DNA of 64,000 nucleotides from Tumebacillus amylolyticus (lineage in GTDB: Bacteria > Bacillota > Bacilli > Tumebacillales > Tumebacillaceae), in contig NZ_JAEQNB010000001.1 in the NCBI RefSeq assembly GCF_016722965.1, positions 957,344 to 1,021,343 of the forward strand, read 5' to 3'. Made by a program: the position numbers and the translations under genes. Below, in pieces: positions 33,510-44,100 of this stretch; position 1 is the stretch's first letter, and each line of letters opens with the position of its first letter. Under the pieces are notes generated by a model that worked only from the letters and a program-made list of their open reading frames with translations, had not been told where the DNA came from and did not search any database.

Positions 33510-34673
33510 ATGAAAGAGGTGTTTACGATCAACAACCTACCAATGGACTATGTTCGACTGGAAACTCAGCAGGACTTACAGTTTTATGAGACTCCTCCGC
33601 TGCAAGCAGAAGGATGGGGGGAGGAGATTCGGGCTTTTTTGGAAAAACTACGGGAGGCTTCTGCGGAATTTCGCACGGTCGGGGGCTGGAAGGTCTCGAC
33701 GGCAGACGTGCAGCGGGCGGCGGAGCGTCTGGTTGAGGTGGTACGCGAGGTGTTCGGAGCGCCGTTGTCGCTGGACGATGAGGACGGGACGCATTTCGAT
33801 GCGTTTTTGAATTCGCATGTGATTGCGGAAGATCTGCGGGCGTTGTTTGACGGGGCTCGTGTGCGCGAAGGGTTGAAGGACGCGGAGTATGAGGGATTTG
33901 CCCGACGCATCGCCGCCAATTCGATTCCGGCGGAGGAATCTCTGTATTACTTCCTCGGGGCGTACTGGGGCGAATGGTTGGTTCGTCATCGCGGGGCGGT
34001 CTGGATGTTGCACGCGCCGCTCAGACCTCTGCAAGCGTTTCCGGACATGATCACGTCCAACGGCACCGTCTCCCTGCACCCTTTTTCTCAAGTCTTGAAA
34101 AAAATCGCCGACCCGATCGGCGACAATCTCGCCTACAAAGCCGGCGTGTTTCCGAATGAGTACATCCCGCCGTATCCGTTGATCGCGTCGATGGCAGATC
34201 ATCGGGAAGCGACGCTTGCGCTGTTGCCAAGTGAAGTACGCGAGGCGCAGGGGGCGGTGAAGCAGGGGGACATGGAGGGAGCCCTGCAACTGTTGGAGCA
34301 AGCGGTGGAGCGCGAGCCGGGGAATTTGTTGCTGCTCCTGCAATTGCAGCAGACGGCGTGGCAAGCGCAAGAGTGGGAGTTGACGCACAAAGCGCTGACC
34401 TCGTTGCTCCGCCAGTATCCGCATGCGCGTTCGTATTACAATTTGGGCGTGTTCTACGCGCAGTTCGATTTGCTGGACGAAGCGGTGGAGTCGATGCGGC
34501 AGGCGATTTTGCTCAATCCGAAGTATGGACGAGCCAAAGTCACGATGGCGGCGTTGCTTGCCGAACAGGGGGAAGTGGACGTGGCACGGTCGATTTTGAC
34601 ACAGGTTTTGACCGAAGGATATGACTCGACTCTGCAAGAGGAAGCGCAGAGGTTGCTTTCGGAGTTACAATAG
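33510..34673 (+). CDS. TPR-repeat protein, unknown role
   Basis: The 387-residue protein has a cytoplasmic N-terminal half (residues 1-235) without recognised motifs and a C-terminal TPR block (about 245-387: AVKQGDMEGALQLLEQAVE, YYNLGVFYAQFDLLDEAVE). It has no HTH, so it is not an RRNPP regulator and is more likely a scaffold. The ATG at 33510 has a weak site; an in-frame ATG at 33543 is a possible alternative. It lies 38 bases before the C39-like peptidase gene, probably in one operon. Confidence 0.75.
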   Translation: MKEVFTINNLPMDYVRLETQQDLQFYETPPLQAEGWGEEIRAFLEKLREASAEFRTVGGWKVSTADVQRAAERLVEVVREVFGAPLSLDDEDGTHFDAFLNSHVIAEDLRALFDGARVREGLKDAEYEGFARRIAANSIPAEESLYYFLGAYWGEWLVRHRGAVWMLHAPLRPLQAFPDMITSNGTVSLHPFSQVLKKIADPIGDNLAYKAGVFPNEYIPPYPLIASMADHREATLALLPSEVREAQGAVKQGDMEGALQLLEQAVEREPGNLLLLLQLQQTAWQAQEWELTHKALTSLLRQYPHARSYYNLGVFYAQFDLLDEAVESMRQAILLNPKYGRAKVTMAALLAEQGEVDVARSILTQVLTEGYDSTLQEEAQRLLSELQ

Positions 34674-34711
34674 AGAGAGTAGGAGAAACACCGCGAGGGA
34701 GTGAGGATGCC

Positions 34712-35497
34712 ATGCAAGACCAAATGACGAACGAAAAAAGACCCGGCCGATGGTCTTGGCTGGTCTTCTGCGTTCTTGTGACGGGCCTGTTGCAAGGGCT
34801 CTGGGATTCTCCGATCCACGCAAATCCTCAATCGTCCGCTGAGATTGAGACCGGGCAACCGGAGTCGGCCACGGCAGAAGCAACCGCTGCAGCGGCGCTT
34901 CCGGAACGGACTTTATTGAACGTACCCCTGATCTCCCAACTGCCGGAGTTGTATAATGGATGCGAAGTGACGAGTCTCGCGATGTTGGTCAATGTGGCCG
35001 GGCACCCGGTCGACAAGTTGGAACTCGCCCGCAACATTCGCAAAGACCCGGCACGAGAGCAGACGAATGCGCAAGGTCAGACCCTTGCGTGGGGCAACCC
35101 GAACACCGGCTTCGTCGGCGATGTGACCGGCGCGAGTCGAGGGTATTCGGTGAACCACGGTCCGATTGCCGAGTTGTTGAGCCGGTATCTGCCAAACCGC
35201 GTCGTCGATTTGACGGGGCACAGCTTTGATGAACTGCTCAATTCTGTGGCGGGAGGCAAGCCGGTGGTCGTGTGGACCACGGAGAATTTCGGTCCGACCG
35301 ACGATTGGGTGACTTGGAAGTCCCCGAGTGGCGACGTGCGGGCGACGTTCAGCGAGCACTGCGTGTTGCTCGTCGGCTACGATGCCACCACCGTCACCGT
35401 CAACGACCCGCTCGACAACCGCCAAAAGCAAGTCAACCGCGAGAACTTCGTGCAATCCTGGGAGCAACTGGGCAAGCAAGCGGTGACGTATCAGTAA
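34712..35497 (+). CDS. C39-like cysteine peptidase, membrane-anchored or secreted
   Basis: The 261-residue protein has a single N-terminal membrane segment (residues 13-32). Its peptidase_C39-like domain includes LISQLPELYNGCEVTSLAML (Cys84 as nucleophile), FSEHCVLLVGYD (His, about 218) and NDPL (Asp/Asn, about 236). This triad fits the papain-like C39_2 group that processes peptides or acts on cell wall. It lacks the ABC transporter domain of bacteriocin exporters. Location after the TPR protein suggests cotranscription. Confidence 0.82.
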   Translation: MQDQMTNEKRPGRWSWLVFCVLVTGLLQGLWDSPIHANPQSSAEIETGQPESATAEATAAAALPERTLLNVPLISQLPELYNGCEVTSLAMLVNVAGHPVDKLELARNIRKDPAREQTNAQGQTLAWGNPNTGFVGDVTGASRGYSVNHGPIAELLSRYLPNRVVDLTGHSFDELLNSVAGGKPVVVWTTENFGPTDDWVTWKSPSGDVRATFSEHCVLLVGYDATTVTVNDPLDNRQKQVNRENFVQSWEQLGKQAVTYQ

Positions 35498-35555
35498 GGG
35501 AAAAAGAGGCAGAACCGCGCTGGCGGTCTCTGCCGCTACATAAAGGAGCTATTTC

Positions 35556-36767
35556 ATGACGACGAATTCGTTTCAGTCTTACAACCTGCCGGACTACCAA
35601 CAGCAAGCGCTGCAAAAAATCGGCATCGACATCCCGACGCCGGTGCAAGCAGAAGCGATCCCGCTGATTCAAGCGGGGCGCGATGTGGTGGCGCAGTCGC
35701 AAACAGGCTCGGGCAAGACGCTCGCGTTTTTGTTGCCGCAATTGCAGAGAATCGATACGGCGAAGCGGGATGTGCAAGTGCTGATCCTCGCTCCGACTCG
35801 GGAGCTGACGGTGCAATTGGAGTCGGCGATTCGCGAAGTGACGGAGGGTACGGAGATTCGTTCGCTGGCGTTGGTCGGCGGGGCGAACATCGACCGTCAG
35901 TTGGAGAAGTTGAAGGAGAAGCCGCACATCATCGTCGGCACGCCGGGGCGTATCCTCGAAATTCAGGGCCGCAAGAAGCTCAAAGTTCACGAGGTCAAGT
36001 CGATCACCGTCGATGAAGTGGACCAGATGTTGGAGCTTGGCAATATTGAGGACGTGAAAAAGATCATCGGCTCAACGCTGCGTGATCGCCAACTGCTGTT
36101 CTTCTCGGCGACGATGAGTTCGGAAGCGCGGGAGATCGCCAAGCGGTGGATGAACGATCCGGTGTACATCGAAGCGAAAAAAGGCGAGCACATGGGCCGC
36201 ATCGACCACGTCTGGTTCGGGACGGCGAAGCAGGACAAGCCGGATACGTTGCGTCGTTTGGTGCGGGCGTATGATGTGAACCGGGCGATCGTGTTCGTGA
36301 ATGAAGGAGACCGCGTGTGGTGGTTGGTGCGCGAGTTGAACGAGATGGGGTTGACCGCTGAGGGGATGCATGGCGATGCGGCGAAGATTCAGCGCGAGAA
36401 GGCGATGAATGGATTCCGCGACGGCAAGTTTCAGTTGCTCGTCACCACCGATCTCGGGGCGCGGGGGTTGGATGTGGAGGGTGTGACGCATGTGTTCCAT
36501 TTCGATATGGCGACGGATGCGGAGCATTATGTGCATCGTGCGGGGAGAACGGGGCGCGGGACGAATTCCGGGCTGTCGGTGAACATCGTGGCTCCGGAGG
36601 AGAAATTCATCATGCGCAAGTTTGAGAATGCGCTGGGGATCAAGATCTTCTCCAAAGGCCTCGACCAAGGCAAGATCACCAACCGCCGCCCCGGTCAGAG
36701 ACGACCCGCTCCCGCCCCGGCCGGCAAGAAAAACGGCAAGGTCAAAGTCAAATCCAAGAAAAAATAG
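35556..36767 (+). CDS. DEAD-box RNA helicase with DEVD motif II
   Basis: The 403-residue protein has the DEAD-box set: Q motif region (YNLPDYQQQALQKIGIDIPT), GSGKT (about 51-55), PTRELT, VDEVDQML in place of DEAD (about 152-159), SATM, and HRAGRTGR (about 329-336). It ends in a short basic tail (GKKNGKVKVKSKKK) that should bind RNA. It is shorter than CshA and closer in size to YfmL-type helicases that act in ribosome assembly. The ATG follows AAAGGAGC. Confidence 0.88.
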   Translation: MTTNSFQSYNLPDYQQQALQKIGIDIPTPVQAEAIPLIQAGRDVVAQSQTGSGKTLAFLLPQLQRIDTAKRDVQVLILAPTRELTVQLESAIREVTEGTEIRSLALVGGANIDRQLEKLKEKPHIIVGTPGRILEIQGRKKLKVHEVKSITVDEVDQMLELGNIEDVKKIIGSTLRDRQLLFFSATMSSEAREIAKRWMNDPVYIEAKKGEHMGRIDHVWFGTAKQDKPDTLRRLVRAYDVNRAIVFVNEGDRVWWLVRELNEMGLTAEGMHGDAAKIQREKAMNGFRDGKFQLLVTTDLGARGLDVEGVTHVFHFDMATDAEHYVHRAGRTGRGTNSGLSVNIVAPEEKFIMRKFENALGIKIFSKGLDQGKITNRRPGQRRPAPAPAGKKNGKVKVKSKKK

Positions 36768-36777
36768 GCCGTCGTAA

Positions 36778-36858
36778 AAGCGACGCTCGAAAGGCAAGCA
36801 AGCTCGAAAGGCATGCAAACTTGAAGGACATGCTCGAAAGCTCGCGAGGCACGATGTG
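36778..36858. repeat. Degenerate short tandem repeats before a terminator
   Basis: Variants of GCTCGAAAGGCA(A/T)GCAA follow one another three to four times with decreasing similarity. The stretch lies between the helicase stop and its terminator, the same position as the 5677-5797 array relative to its gene. Confidence 0.55.
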
Positions 36859-36896
36859 AAAGAGACGCTCCCACTTGGGGCAGCGTCTCTTTTTTT
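36859..36896. terminator. Bidirectional terminator between convergent genes
   Basis: AAAGAGACGCT pairs with AGCGTCTCTTT, with T7 after and A run before. It separates the DEAD-box gene from the chemoreceptor gene. Confidence 0.88.
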
Positions 36897-36906
36897 ACAC
36901 CCTTTT

Positions 36907-38670
36907 TTACATCTCGAATCTTCCGAGGACTTTCTTTAGCTCGTGGGCCATTTGGTTGAGGCCTTCGCTTAGATGGTAGAGTTCGTCCATGGAAGCGAGC
37001 TGTTGTTCCACCGCGACGGCGCAGGTTTGGGAACGTCGTGCGGTCAGGTGGGCGATGCCGGCCGACTCTTGGGCGGAGGACGCCACTTGTTGGGTCGTTG
37101 CCGTCATCTGCTCCGCCGCCGCCGTGATCTCGCGAATTTGCCCCGCCACCAGATGCGACTTGGTCAAGATCCGCTGGAACGCCTCCCCCGCAACGTCCAC
37201 CGCCACGATGCCCGACTGCACTTCGTGAATCACATCGTCCATCGTCTGCACCGTATCTTGCGTATCCTCCTGCATCCGCTCAATCAACTCTTCAATCTGA
37301 TGCGCCGATTGCTGCGACTGCTCCGCGAGCTTGCGCACTTCCTCCGCGACCACCGCAAACCCGCGCCCCTGCTCTCCGGCCCGCGCCGCTTCAATCGAAG
37401 CGTTCAACGCCAACATGTTCGTCTGCTGCGCCAATTTCGTGATCACGCCCACGATCTGCCCAATCGCCGAGGAGTGCTGTCCCAGACGGCGGACTTTGTC
37501 GGCGGAACGGTCTGTAACCGTCGAGATCGAGTGCATCTGCGTCACCGCCCGCTGGATCGACTCCTGCCCGGCATCCGCTTCACTTGCCGTCTCCACCGCC
37601 GCTTGCGTCACCACGCCGGTATTCTCCGCAATTCGATGAATCCCGTCTCCCATCTCTTCCATCGACTTCGAAATTTGATCCGCACCGGCCGCCTGCACAT
37701 CGACCCCCAACGCTAACTGCTCCAACTCTCCGGCAACGCCTGTCGTCGAAGCTTTCATCTCTTCTGCATTCTTCGTCATCACCTCGGACGTCGCGGCCAC
37801 CTGCTCGGCGGTGACCGTCACTTGCTCGATGAGGCCCCGCAGATTTTTTACCATCTCATGCAAGGCGTTCGAAAGCTTCCCGATCTCATCGTTCGCCAAC
37901 TTCGGTTGCGACGTCTCCCGCAGATCGCCCTGCGCCGCTTGCTCCATAACCCCAAGCGTCCGCCGCAACGACTTGCGGATGTTCCACATGAACAGGGCCA
38001 TGAACGAAATCGCCAGCACGATGGCGATGACAATCGTGAGGACGATGCTCTGCGCCGCCGTTTTTTTGCTGGCATCCTTGCGCTCCACCGCATGCGAGGC
38101 GACCGAATCCAACAATTCCTTGGTTTCCCCCATGCTCCCAAGCGCCGCTTGGAACGTGTAGTCCACTTCGTTGATCTTGCCAATCGTTTCTTGGCGAGCG
38201 GAGATCGACTGCGTGGGCAGTTTTTCAATCATCCCTGCCGACACTTGCACCCACGTTGAGAAGTTGGAGTCAAAGTCATCGAAGTTCTGGAAAATGGTCC
38301 GCTGCGTCTGAGGATGCTTGAACGTTTCCCAGTTGGATTTGTCCTCCTCCGCGAGCTTGCGGGCACTGTGCACCTTCGCACGGGCATTGACCGCGTGTTC
38401 CTCCATGCTCGTTTTCAACTGCCCGAACGTCGGAGAGCTCGGGTCCGTGTTCAAAAGCGTGTGCTCCAGAAGCAAGGCATCGTGCATTTCGCCCTGTGCC
38501 TGTGCAATCAAATCGAGCGTCACATAGTCGTGCTGATACAACACCTGCGTCAGATCATCCGAGATCGAGTTCAAGTTTCGAAGCGCGATCTGCGACGTGA
38601 CACCGAGCGCCACCAACGGGATCAACAACAGGCAGAGCAGCTTCGTCACCAACGGCATTCTGCGAAACAT
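36907..38670 (-). CDS. Methyl-accepting chemotaxis protein
   Basis: The 587-residue protein has a membrane helix at about 9-29, a helical extracellular sensor (30-205, four-helix-bundle type), a second membrane helix (about 207-230), a HAMP domain (231-285) and a cytoplasmic signalling hairpin. The hairpin tip has [18 protein letters not shown] (about 425-442), which couples to CheW/CheA. The ligand cannot be told. It is monocistronic, with a good promoter at 38736-38765. Confidence 0.92.
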   Translation of the reverse strand: MFRRMPLVTKLLCLLLIPLVALGVTSQIALRNLNSISDDLTQVLYQHDYVTLDLIAQAQGEMHDALLLEHTLLNTDPSSPTFGQLKTSMEEHAVNARAKVHSARKLAEEDKSNWETFKHPQTQRTIFQNFDDFDSNFSTWVQVSAGMIEKLPTQSISARQETIGKINEVDYTFQAALGSMGETKELLDSVASHAVERKDASKKTAAQSIVLTIVIAIVLAISFMALFMWNIRKSLRRTLGVMEQAAQGDLRETSQPKLANDEIGKLSNALHEMVKNLRGLIEQVTVTAEQVAATSEVMTKNAEEMKASTTGVAGELEQLALGVDVQAAGADQISKSMEEMGDGIHRIAENTGVVTQAAVETASEADAGQESIQRAVTQMHSISTVTDRSADKVRRLGQHSSAIGQIVGVITKLAQQTNMLALNASIEAARAGEQGRGFAVVAEEVRKLAEQSQQSAHQIEELIERMQEDTQDTVQTMDDVIHEVQSGIVAVDVAGEAFQRILTKSHLVAGQIREITAAAEQMTATTQQVASSAQESAGIAHLTARRSQTCAVAVEQQLASMDELYHLSEGLNQMAHELKKVLGRFEM

Positions 38671-38735
38671 CCCACTTCACCTCGTCTATGTAGAGTATTA
38701 GCCATTCTTAATTATCCAAAAGTGTCCTTCACAGA

Positions 38736-38765
38736 ATTATACCCTGAGAGTCAATTGATTAGCAA
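38736..38765 (-). promoter_or_regulatory. SigA-type promoter of the chemoreceptor gene
   Basis: TTGCTA and TATAAT lie 18 bases apart on the minus strand, about 65 bases before the start codon. The -10 box is perfect. Confidence 0.65.
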
Positions 38766-38810
38766 TGTTTAACTGTACTGTGCGATATTTTTACTTTCTA
38801 TAAGTTGCTA

Positions 38811-38840
38811 CTGACTTTTTCCCGAGAAAAAGAGTAGAAT
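38811..38840 (+). promoter_or_regulatory. Candidate promoter and operator of the jet-like operon
   Basis: CTGACT and TAGAAT are 18 to 19 bases apart, ending about 40 bases before the GTG start. TTTTTC-CCGA-GAAAAA (38816-38831), a 6+6 inverted repeat, sits between the boxes and might be bound by one of the downstream HTH-TPR regulators. Confidence 0.4.
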
Positions 38841-38878
38841 CAGAGGACGAGAGTTGTGCGTGATTGGAGGTTTTTTAC

Positions 38879-40432
38879 GTGCATGACGCATTGACCGGAT
38901 TTCGTGACCGGATGAAAAATATCGCGGGCTTCTGGCCGCTGTTTCGTTTGCGCGAACTGCGCAAGTACCAGGAGTTCGATTTGTTGGCGTTGGGGCTTGG
39001 CGTGCTCCTGTTGATTTTGGAGCACATGTTGATTGGACGCGTCGAGTGCGACCACGGAGACGTGGCGCGTTTTTTGCGAGAATCGATTCATGAGGCGTAC
39101 GGGCAGGAGATCACCGAGGAGGAGAGCCGGGAGCTCGCTTCCTATCTGCTCTCCCAACTGCGCAACGACGGGCGGGCGTTCGAGTTCCCGTACCGCAACT
39201 TGGAAACGCGCGAAGATGACAGGCACCTGTTTCACCTGATCGAGAACGGCACCTACCACGTCGCCAGCGGGCAGATTCGCTTCAAGCTCTCCGACGTGGG
39301 TCTCGACCTGCTGTTCAAAACGCGCGAGATGTACAAGGAACTGCGCATCTCCATCTCCCAGATGCTGCTTCGACAGCAGATTGAAAAGGGCGTATTCGAA
39401 GACGCTCTGCACACCGTCGAAACCCTCGGCCTCGACGTGCGCCAATTGCGCGAAGAGATCGAGCGGATGAAAATGGGCATCAAACGCGACGTCTCGCAGT
39501 TTTCGCTGACGAAGTACGAAGCAATGCTCTCCCTGATCCGCGAGCAGTTTGACAAAGAACGGCAGATGTTCGAGGAATTGAACAACCTGATTCGCGACAC
39601 CCGTTCGAATTACGAGATGAAGGGGAGCGGCGAGCGCGAAGAGATGGCGCTCAACCGCCTCGTCGAAGTGTCGCAACGATTGAACCAAGTGCAGAACCTG
39701 CACAACAAACTGCTCGTCGACAAACTCGATTTGCAAGAGTTGGTCTTGGAGTCGCTCGAAGAGGGCATCGTCTCCGGATTCCGCTCCAAAGTCAACTTCG
39801 AGCGCGAATTTCTCGATCCGCTGGTGCAGAACGGAGTCCAGTTGGAGAACGTCCGCCGCTTGATCGAGCCTTTGATGAGCTTGAACATCCGCAAGCGCTT
39901 CAACGTTCACAAAGCGTTCGCTTCGCAACCGGTGCAGAAGATCGTCGAGGAAAAACAATCCGACACCCCCGACGTCCCGACCGACGAATGGCAGCCCTCG
40001 CAGGAAGACCCGAAAGTCAAGCTCAAAAACATCCGCGACGCCCGGTACAAAGACTATCTGCGGATGATCTTCGAGCCGCTGGTTTCCAATCAGACGTTCA
40101 ACCTGCACGACATCCTGCAAGCGCTGGAACCGCAGAAGCTCTACGACGTGGTCAACGCCCGCGACTTCTACCCGTTCCTCGTGCAATTGCACCAGATGAG
40201 CCCGATCAATTTCCGGCTGGATGCCGAGACCAAAGCGAAGATCCTCGATTCGGACGAAACCAACCTGCCGTACTTGCTCGTCCAACTGTTGAACGAGCAA
40301 CCGGAATTTGAAGTGCTGGGCACGGTGCTGGTCGAAGTCGAGCACAACGGCGAACGCAGCCTGCGCCTCGCCGACGAAGAGGCGTGGACGGTGTCGAACT
40401 TCCGCTTTTACAAGGAGGGATTGTATGTATAG
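38879..40432 (+). CDS. jetA: JetA-like (MukF/kleisin-type) condensin subunit
   Basis: The 517-residue product starts at a GTG behind TTGGAGG. The N-terminus is a winged-helix-like region (LRELRKYQEFDLLALGLGVL, then RFKLSDVGLDLLF). A long helical part (120-330) and a C-terminal winged-helix-like segment follow. This matches the JetA/DUF5716-type subunit of Wadjet complexes, the kleisin that bridges the two JetC heads. It overlaps the next gene by eight bases (ATGTATAG). Recognition is from domain layout, size and operon context. Confidence 0.75.
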   Translation: MHDALTGFRDRMKNIAGFWPLFRLRELRKYQEFDLLALGLGVLLLILEHMLIGRVECDHGDVARFLRESIHEAYGQEITEEESRELASYLLSQLRNDGRAFEFPYRNLETREDDRHLFHLIENGTYHVASGQIRFKLSDVGLDLLFKTREMYKELRISISQMLLRQQIEKGVFEDALHTVETLGLDVRQLREEIERMKMGIKRDVSQFSLTKYEAMLSLIREQFDKERQMFEELNNLIRDTRSNYEMKGSGEREEMALNRLVEVSQRLNQVQNLHNKLLVDKLDLQELVLESLEEGIVSGFRSKVNFEREFLDPLVQNGVQLENVRRLIEPLMSLNIRKRFNVHKAFASQPVQKIVEEKQSDTPDVPTDEWQPSQEDPKVKLKNIRDARYKDYLRMIFEPLVSNQTFNLHDILQALEPQKLYDVVNARDFYPFLVQLHQMSPINFRLDAETKAKILDSDETNLPYLLVQLLNEQPEFEVLGTVLVEVEHNGERSLRLADEEAWTVSNFRFYKEGLYV

Positions 40433-41165
40433 CAAAGAGAGCGTGGAACGTGCGATCAAACTTTTTATACTGCTGTTGGAAAAGGGCGAGACGGACGAGA
40501 AGGACCGCGACTTGGTGTTTGCGTACAAGGAAGACCCGGTCGCCCAAGAAATCGTCTCGCAAATGATTGAAAAGGAAGCCGGGATCAAGATCCTCCACGT
40601 CGGCGACAAGCTCTACGTCACGCCGTCGCTGGACAACAAGGTCTTCGGCTATTCCAATGAAGAACTGCGGGTCAAAATGGGCCTGCGCAATGACAACGTC
40701 TCGATGGGCTTGAAGCTCTACCTCGCCTATTTCATCATCCTCGCGACCCTCGCGATGTTCTATAACTCGGACGACCTGAACACGAAAGTCCGCCAGTACG
40801 TGCCGATTGAAGAGTTGGAGCAGTATGTCACGGAGAAGCTCCACATGCTCGGCACCGGCGATTACGGGCAATACCTCTCCGCCGAGTACGAGTTCAACTT
40901 CGCCCAAGTGGCGGAATACTGGCACTCGATGCCCGCGTACGACGAGACGCTGACCAACCAGCGCATGGGGCACAAATCCCGGGTGAGCTACATCCTCAAA
41001 GTCTGGTCGTTCCTCGAAGAGGAGAACCTTGCCAAAGTCGCCGTCGATTCGGAGATTCACCCGACCGACAAACTCGACCACATGGTGCGCAAGTACTACG
41101 CCCACCAAAAGCGCAAGGACGAACTGCTCGCCCTGATCCAGCAAAAGGAGATCTTCTATGCCTAG
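40425..41165 (+). CDS. jetB: JetB-like (MukE-type KITE) condensin subunit
   Basis: The 246-residue protein starts at the ATG at 40425 behind AAGGAGG; the longer open frame back to 40308 has no site. Two winged-helix-like units are suggested (SVERAIKLFILLLEKGE, then SYILKVWSFLEEENLAKV). It corresponds to the DUF6063-type JetB subunit, which binds the kleisin as a dimer. Overlaps of eight bases with both neighbours show that the three subunits are translated together. Confidence 0.75.
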   Translation: MYSKESVERAIKLFILLLEKGETDEKDRDLVFAYKEDPVAQEIVSQMIEKEAGIKILHVGDKLYVTPSLDNKVFGYSNEELRVKMGLRNDNVSMGLKLYLAYFIILATLAMFYNSDDLNTKVRQYVPIEELEQYVTEKLHMLGTGDYGQYLSAEYEFNFAQVAEYWHSMPAYDETLTNQRMGHKSRVSYILKVWSFLEEENLAKVAVDSEIHPTDKLDHMVRKYYAHQKRKDELLALIQQKEIFYA

Positions 41166-44100
41166 CATCAATCGAATCCGACTGGTCAACATCCAATATG
41201 ACAAGGGCGGCAAGCAATACGCCGACGAACTTTTTAAACTGCACGGCAAAAACACCCTGATCAACCTCGCCAACGGAGGCGGGAAAACACTTTGGCTTCA
41301 ACTCGTCATGCAAACGCAGCTCCCCGGCGGCCACATGGGATCGCGCCGCATGGTCGACTTGCTGGCTCATGAGCGGTACACGGGGCACATCCTCGTCGAA
41401 TGGAAACTCGATACGCAAGGCGAGCGCGAGTTTTTGCTGACGGGCTTCTGTTTCACGAAAGCGTCCGATGAGGAAGGGGAGCTGAAGTATTTCACCTATG
41501 CCCACCCGTACCGCATCGGCGACGAACTTTCCATTGCGAAAATGCCGCTGGTGGCGGACGGCAAAGTCATCGGCTATCAGGATTACTACAACCTCCTGCG
41601 CAAAGAGTCGAGCGTGCAGACGTTCTCGCAACACGACCGTCGCAAGTACATCCAACACCTCGCCAACTACCACATCTATGAAAAAGAGTGGCTGTCGATT
41701 CGCACGACGAACGGCTCGGAGGGCGGGATGGACGGATTCTTTGCCCGCTCGAAAACGGAACAGTCGTTGCTTGAGAACCTGTTGATTCCGACGGTGGACC
41801 AAGCGCTTTTTCAAGATGACAACGAAGCGCAAGACTTGGCGAATTCGTTTTTGAAGTACAAAGACAAGCTCTTGCGGATTCCGCAGATTGAGAAAAACTT
41901 GGAGGAGTTCCAAGAGATCGAGTCGGCCGGCCGTTCCGTCGTGGACAAAGTCGCCGCCTATTCGGAAGCGCAGAAAGTCCGCTCGACGTTGGAAGGGCAA
42001 CTGGTCTTCGTCAAGAACCGTCTGGAAGAGATGGTCGGCGAGCGCGAAGAGGAAGCGGCGGCGCTGACCGAAGTCGTCACGATGCTCAAGGAGCAGATTC
42101 GCGAGGAGGAGTTCAAGCAAGCCTCGCTCGACGTCAACGCTCTGCAAGCGGAGTTCCGTGCTGCGGAGCGCAAGTTGGCAGACCTCGCCGTGCGTCTGGA
42201 AGAACTGGACGAGCAAGAGACCACCGCTGAGAAAAACGTCCGCCTGCACCGGGCGATCCCGAAGTTCCTCCAGATCAAGGAATTGGAAAAACGTCTCGCC
42301 CGTGACCGCGAGACGCTCTCCGGACTCGACATGCAGAACGAAGACTTGCTCACCGAAGTCGCGACGTATCGCGGGCAGTTTCTGTCGTTATGGCAGGACA
42401 AGCTCACGAGTTTGCAAAGCGAGTTGAAAGCAAAGCAAGAGGAGCGCGAGACGTGGAAGCAGGCGGAGGTTGATGCGGAGAAGGAACACGACCGCGTCGC
42501 GGCGCTTTTGAACGATCTCAGCAAGTCGGGCGGGGAACTGGAGAACTGGTTCAAGCAGTATGAGAAGCAAAAATCCGCCGTGCGAGACCTGTTGGGCGAC
42601 GAAATTGCAGAGGAGCCGACAGCGGAGCGCGACAATTTGCGTTGGCAGGAGCTTGAAGGCAACAAAACCGTTCGCGAGTCTGACGCGCAGGTAGAAGCGT
42701 GGGACGCGGAGATCGAGAAAGTCCAGAAGCAGATCGAGACCGAGCGAGACGATTTGCGCAAAGCGATGCGCGACCAAGACAAGTTGGAGGGCAAAATCGA
42801 GCTGTTCGAATCGGAACGTTCGAAACTCGCGGCGCGTCTGGAACTCGTGGACTTGGCGCGGGAAGACCTGCATGGTTCGCGGGCGGAGCTCGAGCTGAAA
42901 CTGACGGAGAAGCGGGAAGGGTACGCGTATGAGTACAACAAACTCGCGGCGAAAAAAGGTGCGTTGGAGGAAAAAAGGGCCCTGCTGAGCAACGCGGACT
43001 ACTACGTCCCGTCGCAAGAGCTCTTGCGATTCCAAGCGGTGTTGTCCGACTGGGGGATCGAATCCTCGCTGGGCTCCCAATGGCTCCAAGCCCAAGAGCC
43101 CTCGATCCGAGAAGCGCACGTCCGGACCAACCCGATGCTGCCCTACGCGCTCTTGCTCACCGACCCCGACATGCGCAAACTCCGCGACCCCCGTCTCGAC
43201 TGGGAAGGCCTCTACTTAGAGAGCCTCATCCCGCTCCTGACGTTGCCGGACCAAGAGTCAAGTCATGAAAGTGCCACAGGCACAGGGGCCCTCGTATCCC
43301 TCGGCACGGAGACTGCATTCCTCACGCTCCACGGTGGCTACTCTCCATTCCTCTCCCAAGAGGCCCTCGACCGCCGTCGAACCTCATTGGAGACCGAAAT
43401 GGCAACTCTCGTGGAAACCATGGACGTCGTCGAAAAGTCCCGCCGTCACATCGAGCAAGTCGCCGACGAACTGCTCCGCTTTTTCGAAACGTACAAGAAA
43501 AACCCGATGACCGACTGGCAAACCAAACGCGACTCCCTGCAACTCAAAGTCGCCGAGAAAAACGAAACCATCACCACCCAAACTCATCACATCACCACCC
43601 TGCGCACCCAAATCACCGACACCAAAAAATCGGTCAAAGATACCCAAGAAACACTCACCACCCTCCGCGACAAACTCCGCGTCCTCGACCCGCTCGCCAC
43701 TCTAGCGGCCGAGCTCCCGGACCGAGAAACCTCGCGGAAAAACCAAGCCGAGCAGGAAACCGCACTCCAAGCCGAGCTCAAGGAACAATCCCGAATCCGC
43801 CACGACGCCCGCGACCAAGAGAACCGCCTGATCCCGGCCGTCTACGCACTTGAATCGGAAGAGTCCGCCCTGCAAAAAGCGCGCACCCAATACCTCGGCA
43901 CCGACGCGGACACCACGACCCCGCTCCCCGCAGAGGAAGGTCTGACCTATGACACCGTCTGCGGCAAACTCGAATCGCTCGAAGGTCTGCTCGCTCAGAA
44001 ATCGGTCGGTCGCGACGAGCTCATCCGCCTGATCCAGAACCACGAAGAGTCGATCAAGCTCAACCAAGCCTACATCGACGAGCAAGCGATCAACGCCGAC

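Noticed and set aside
38840-40609. 589-residue minus-strand open frame opposite the JetA-like gene
   Set aside because: The plus-strand gene has correct start, overlap and operon context. The reverse frame covers parts of two genes.
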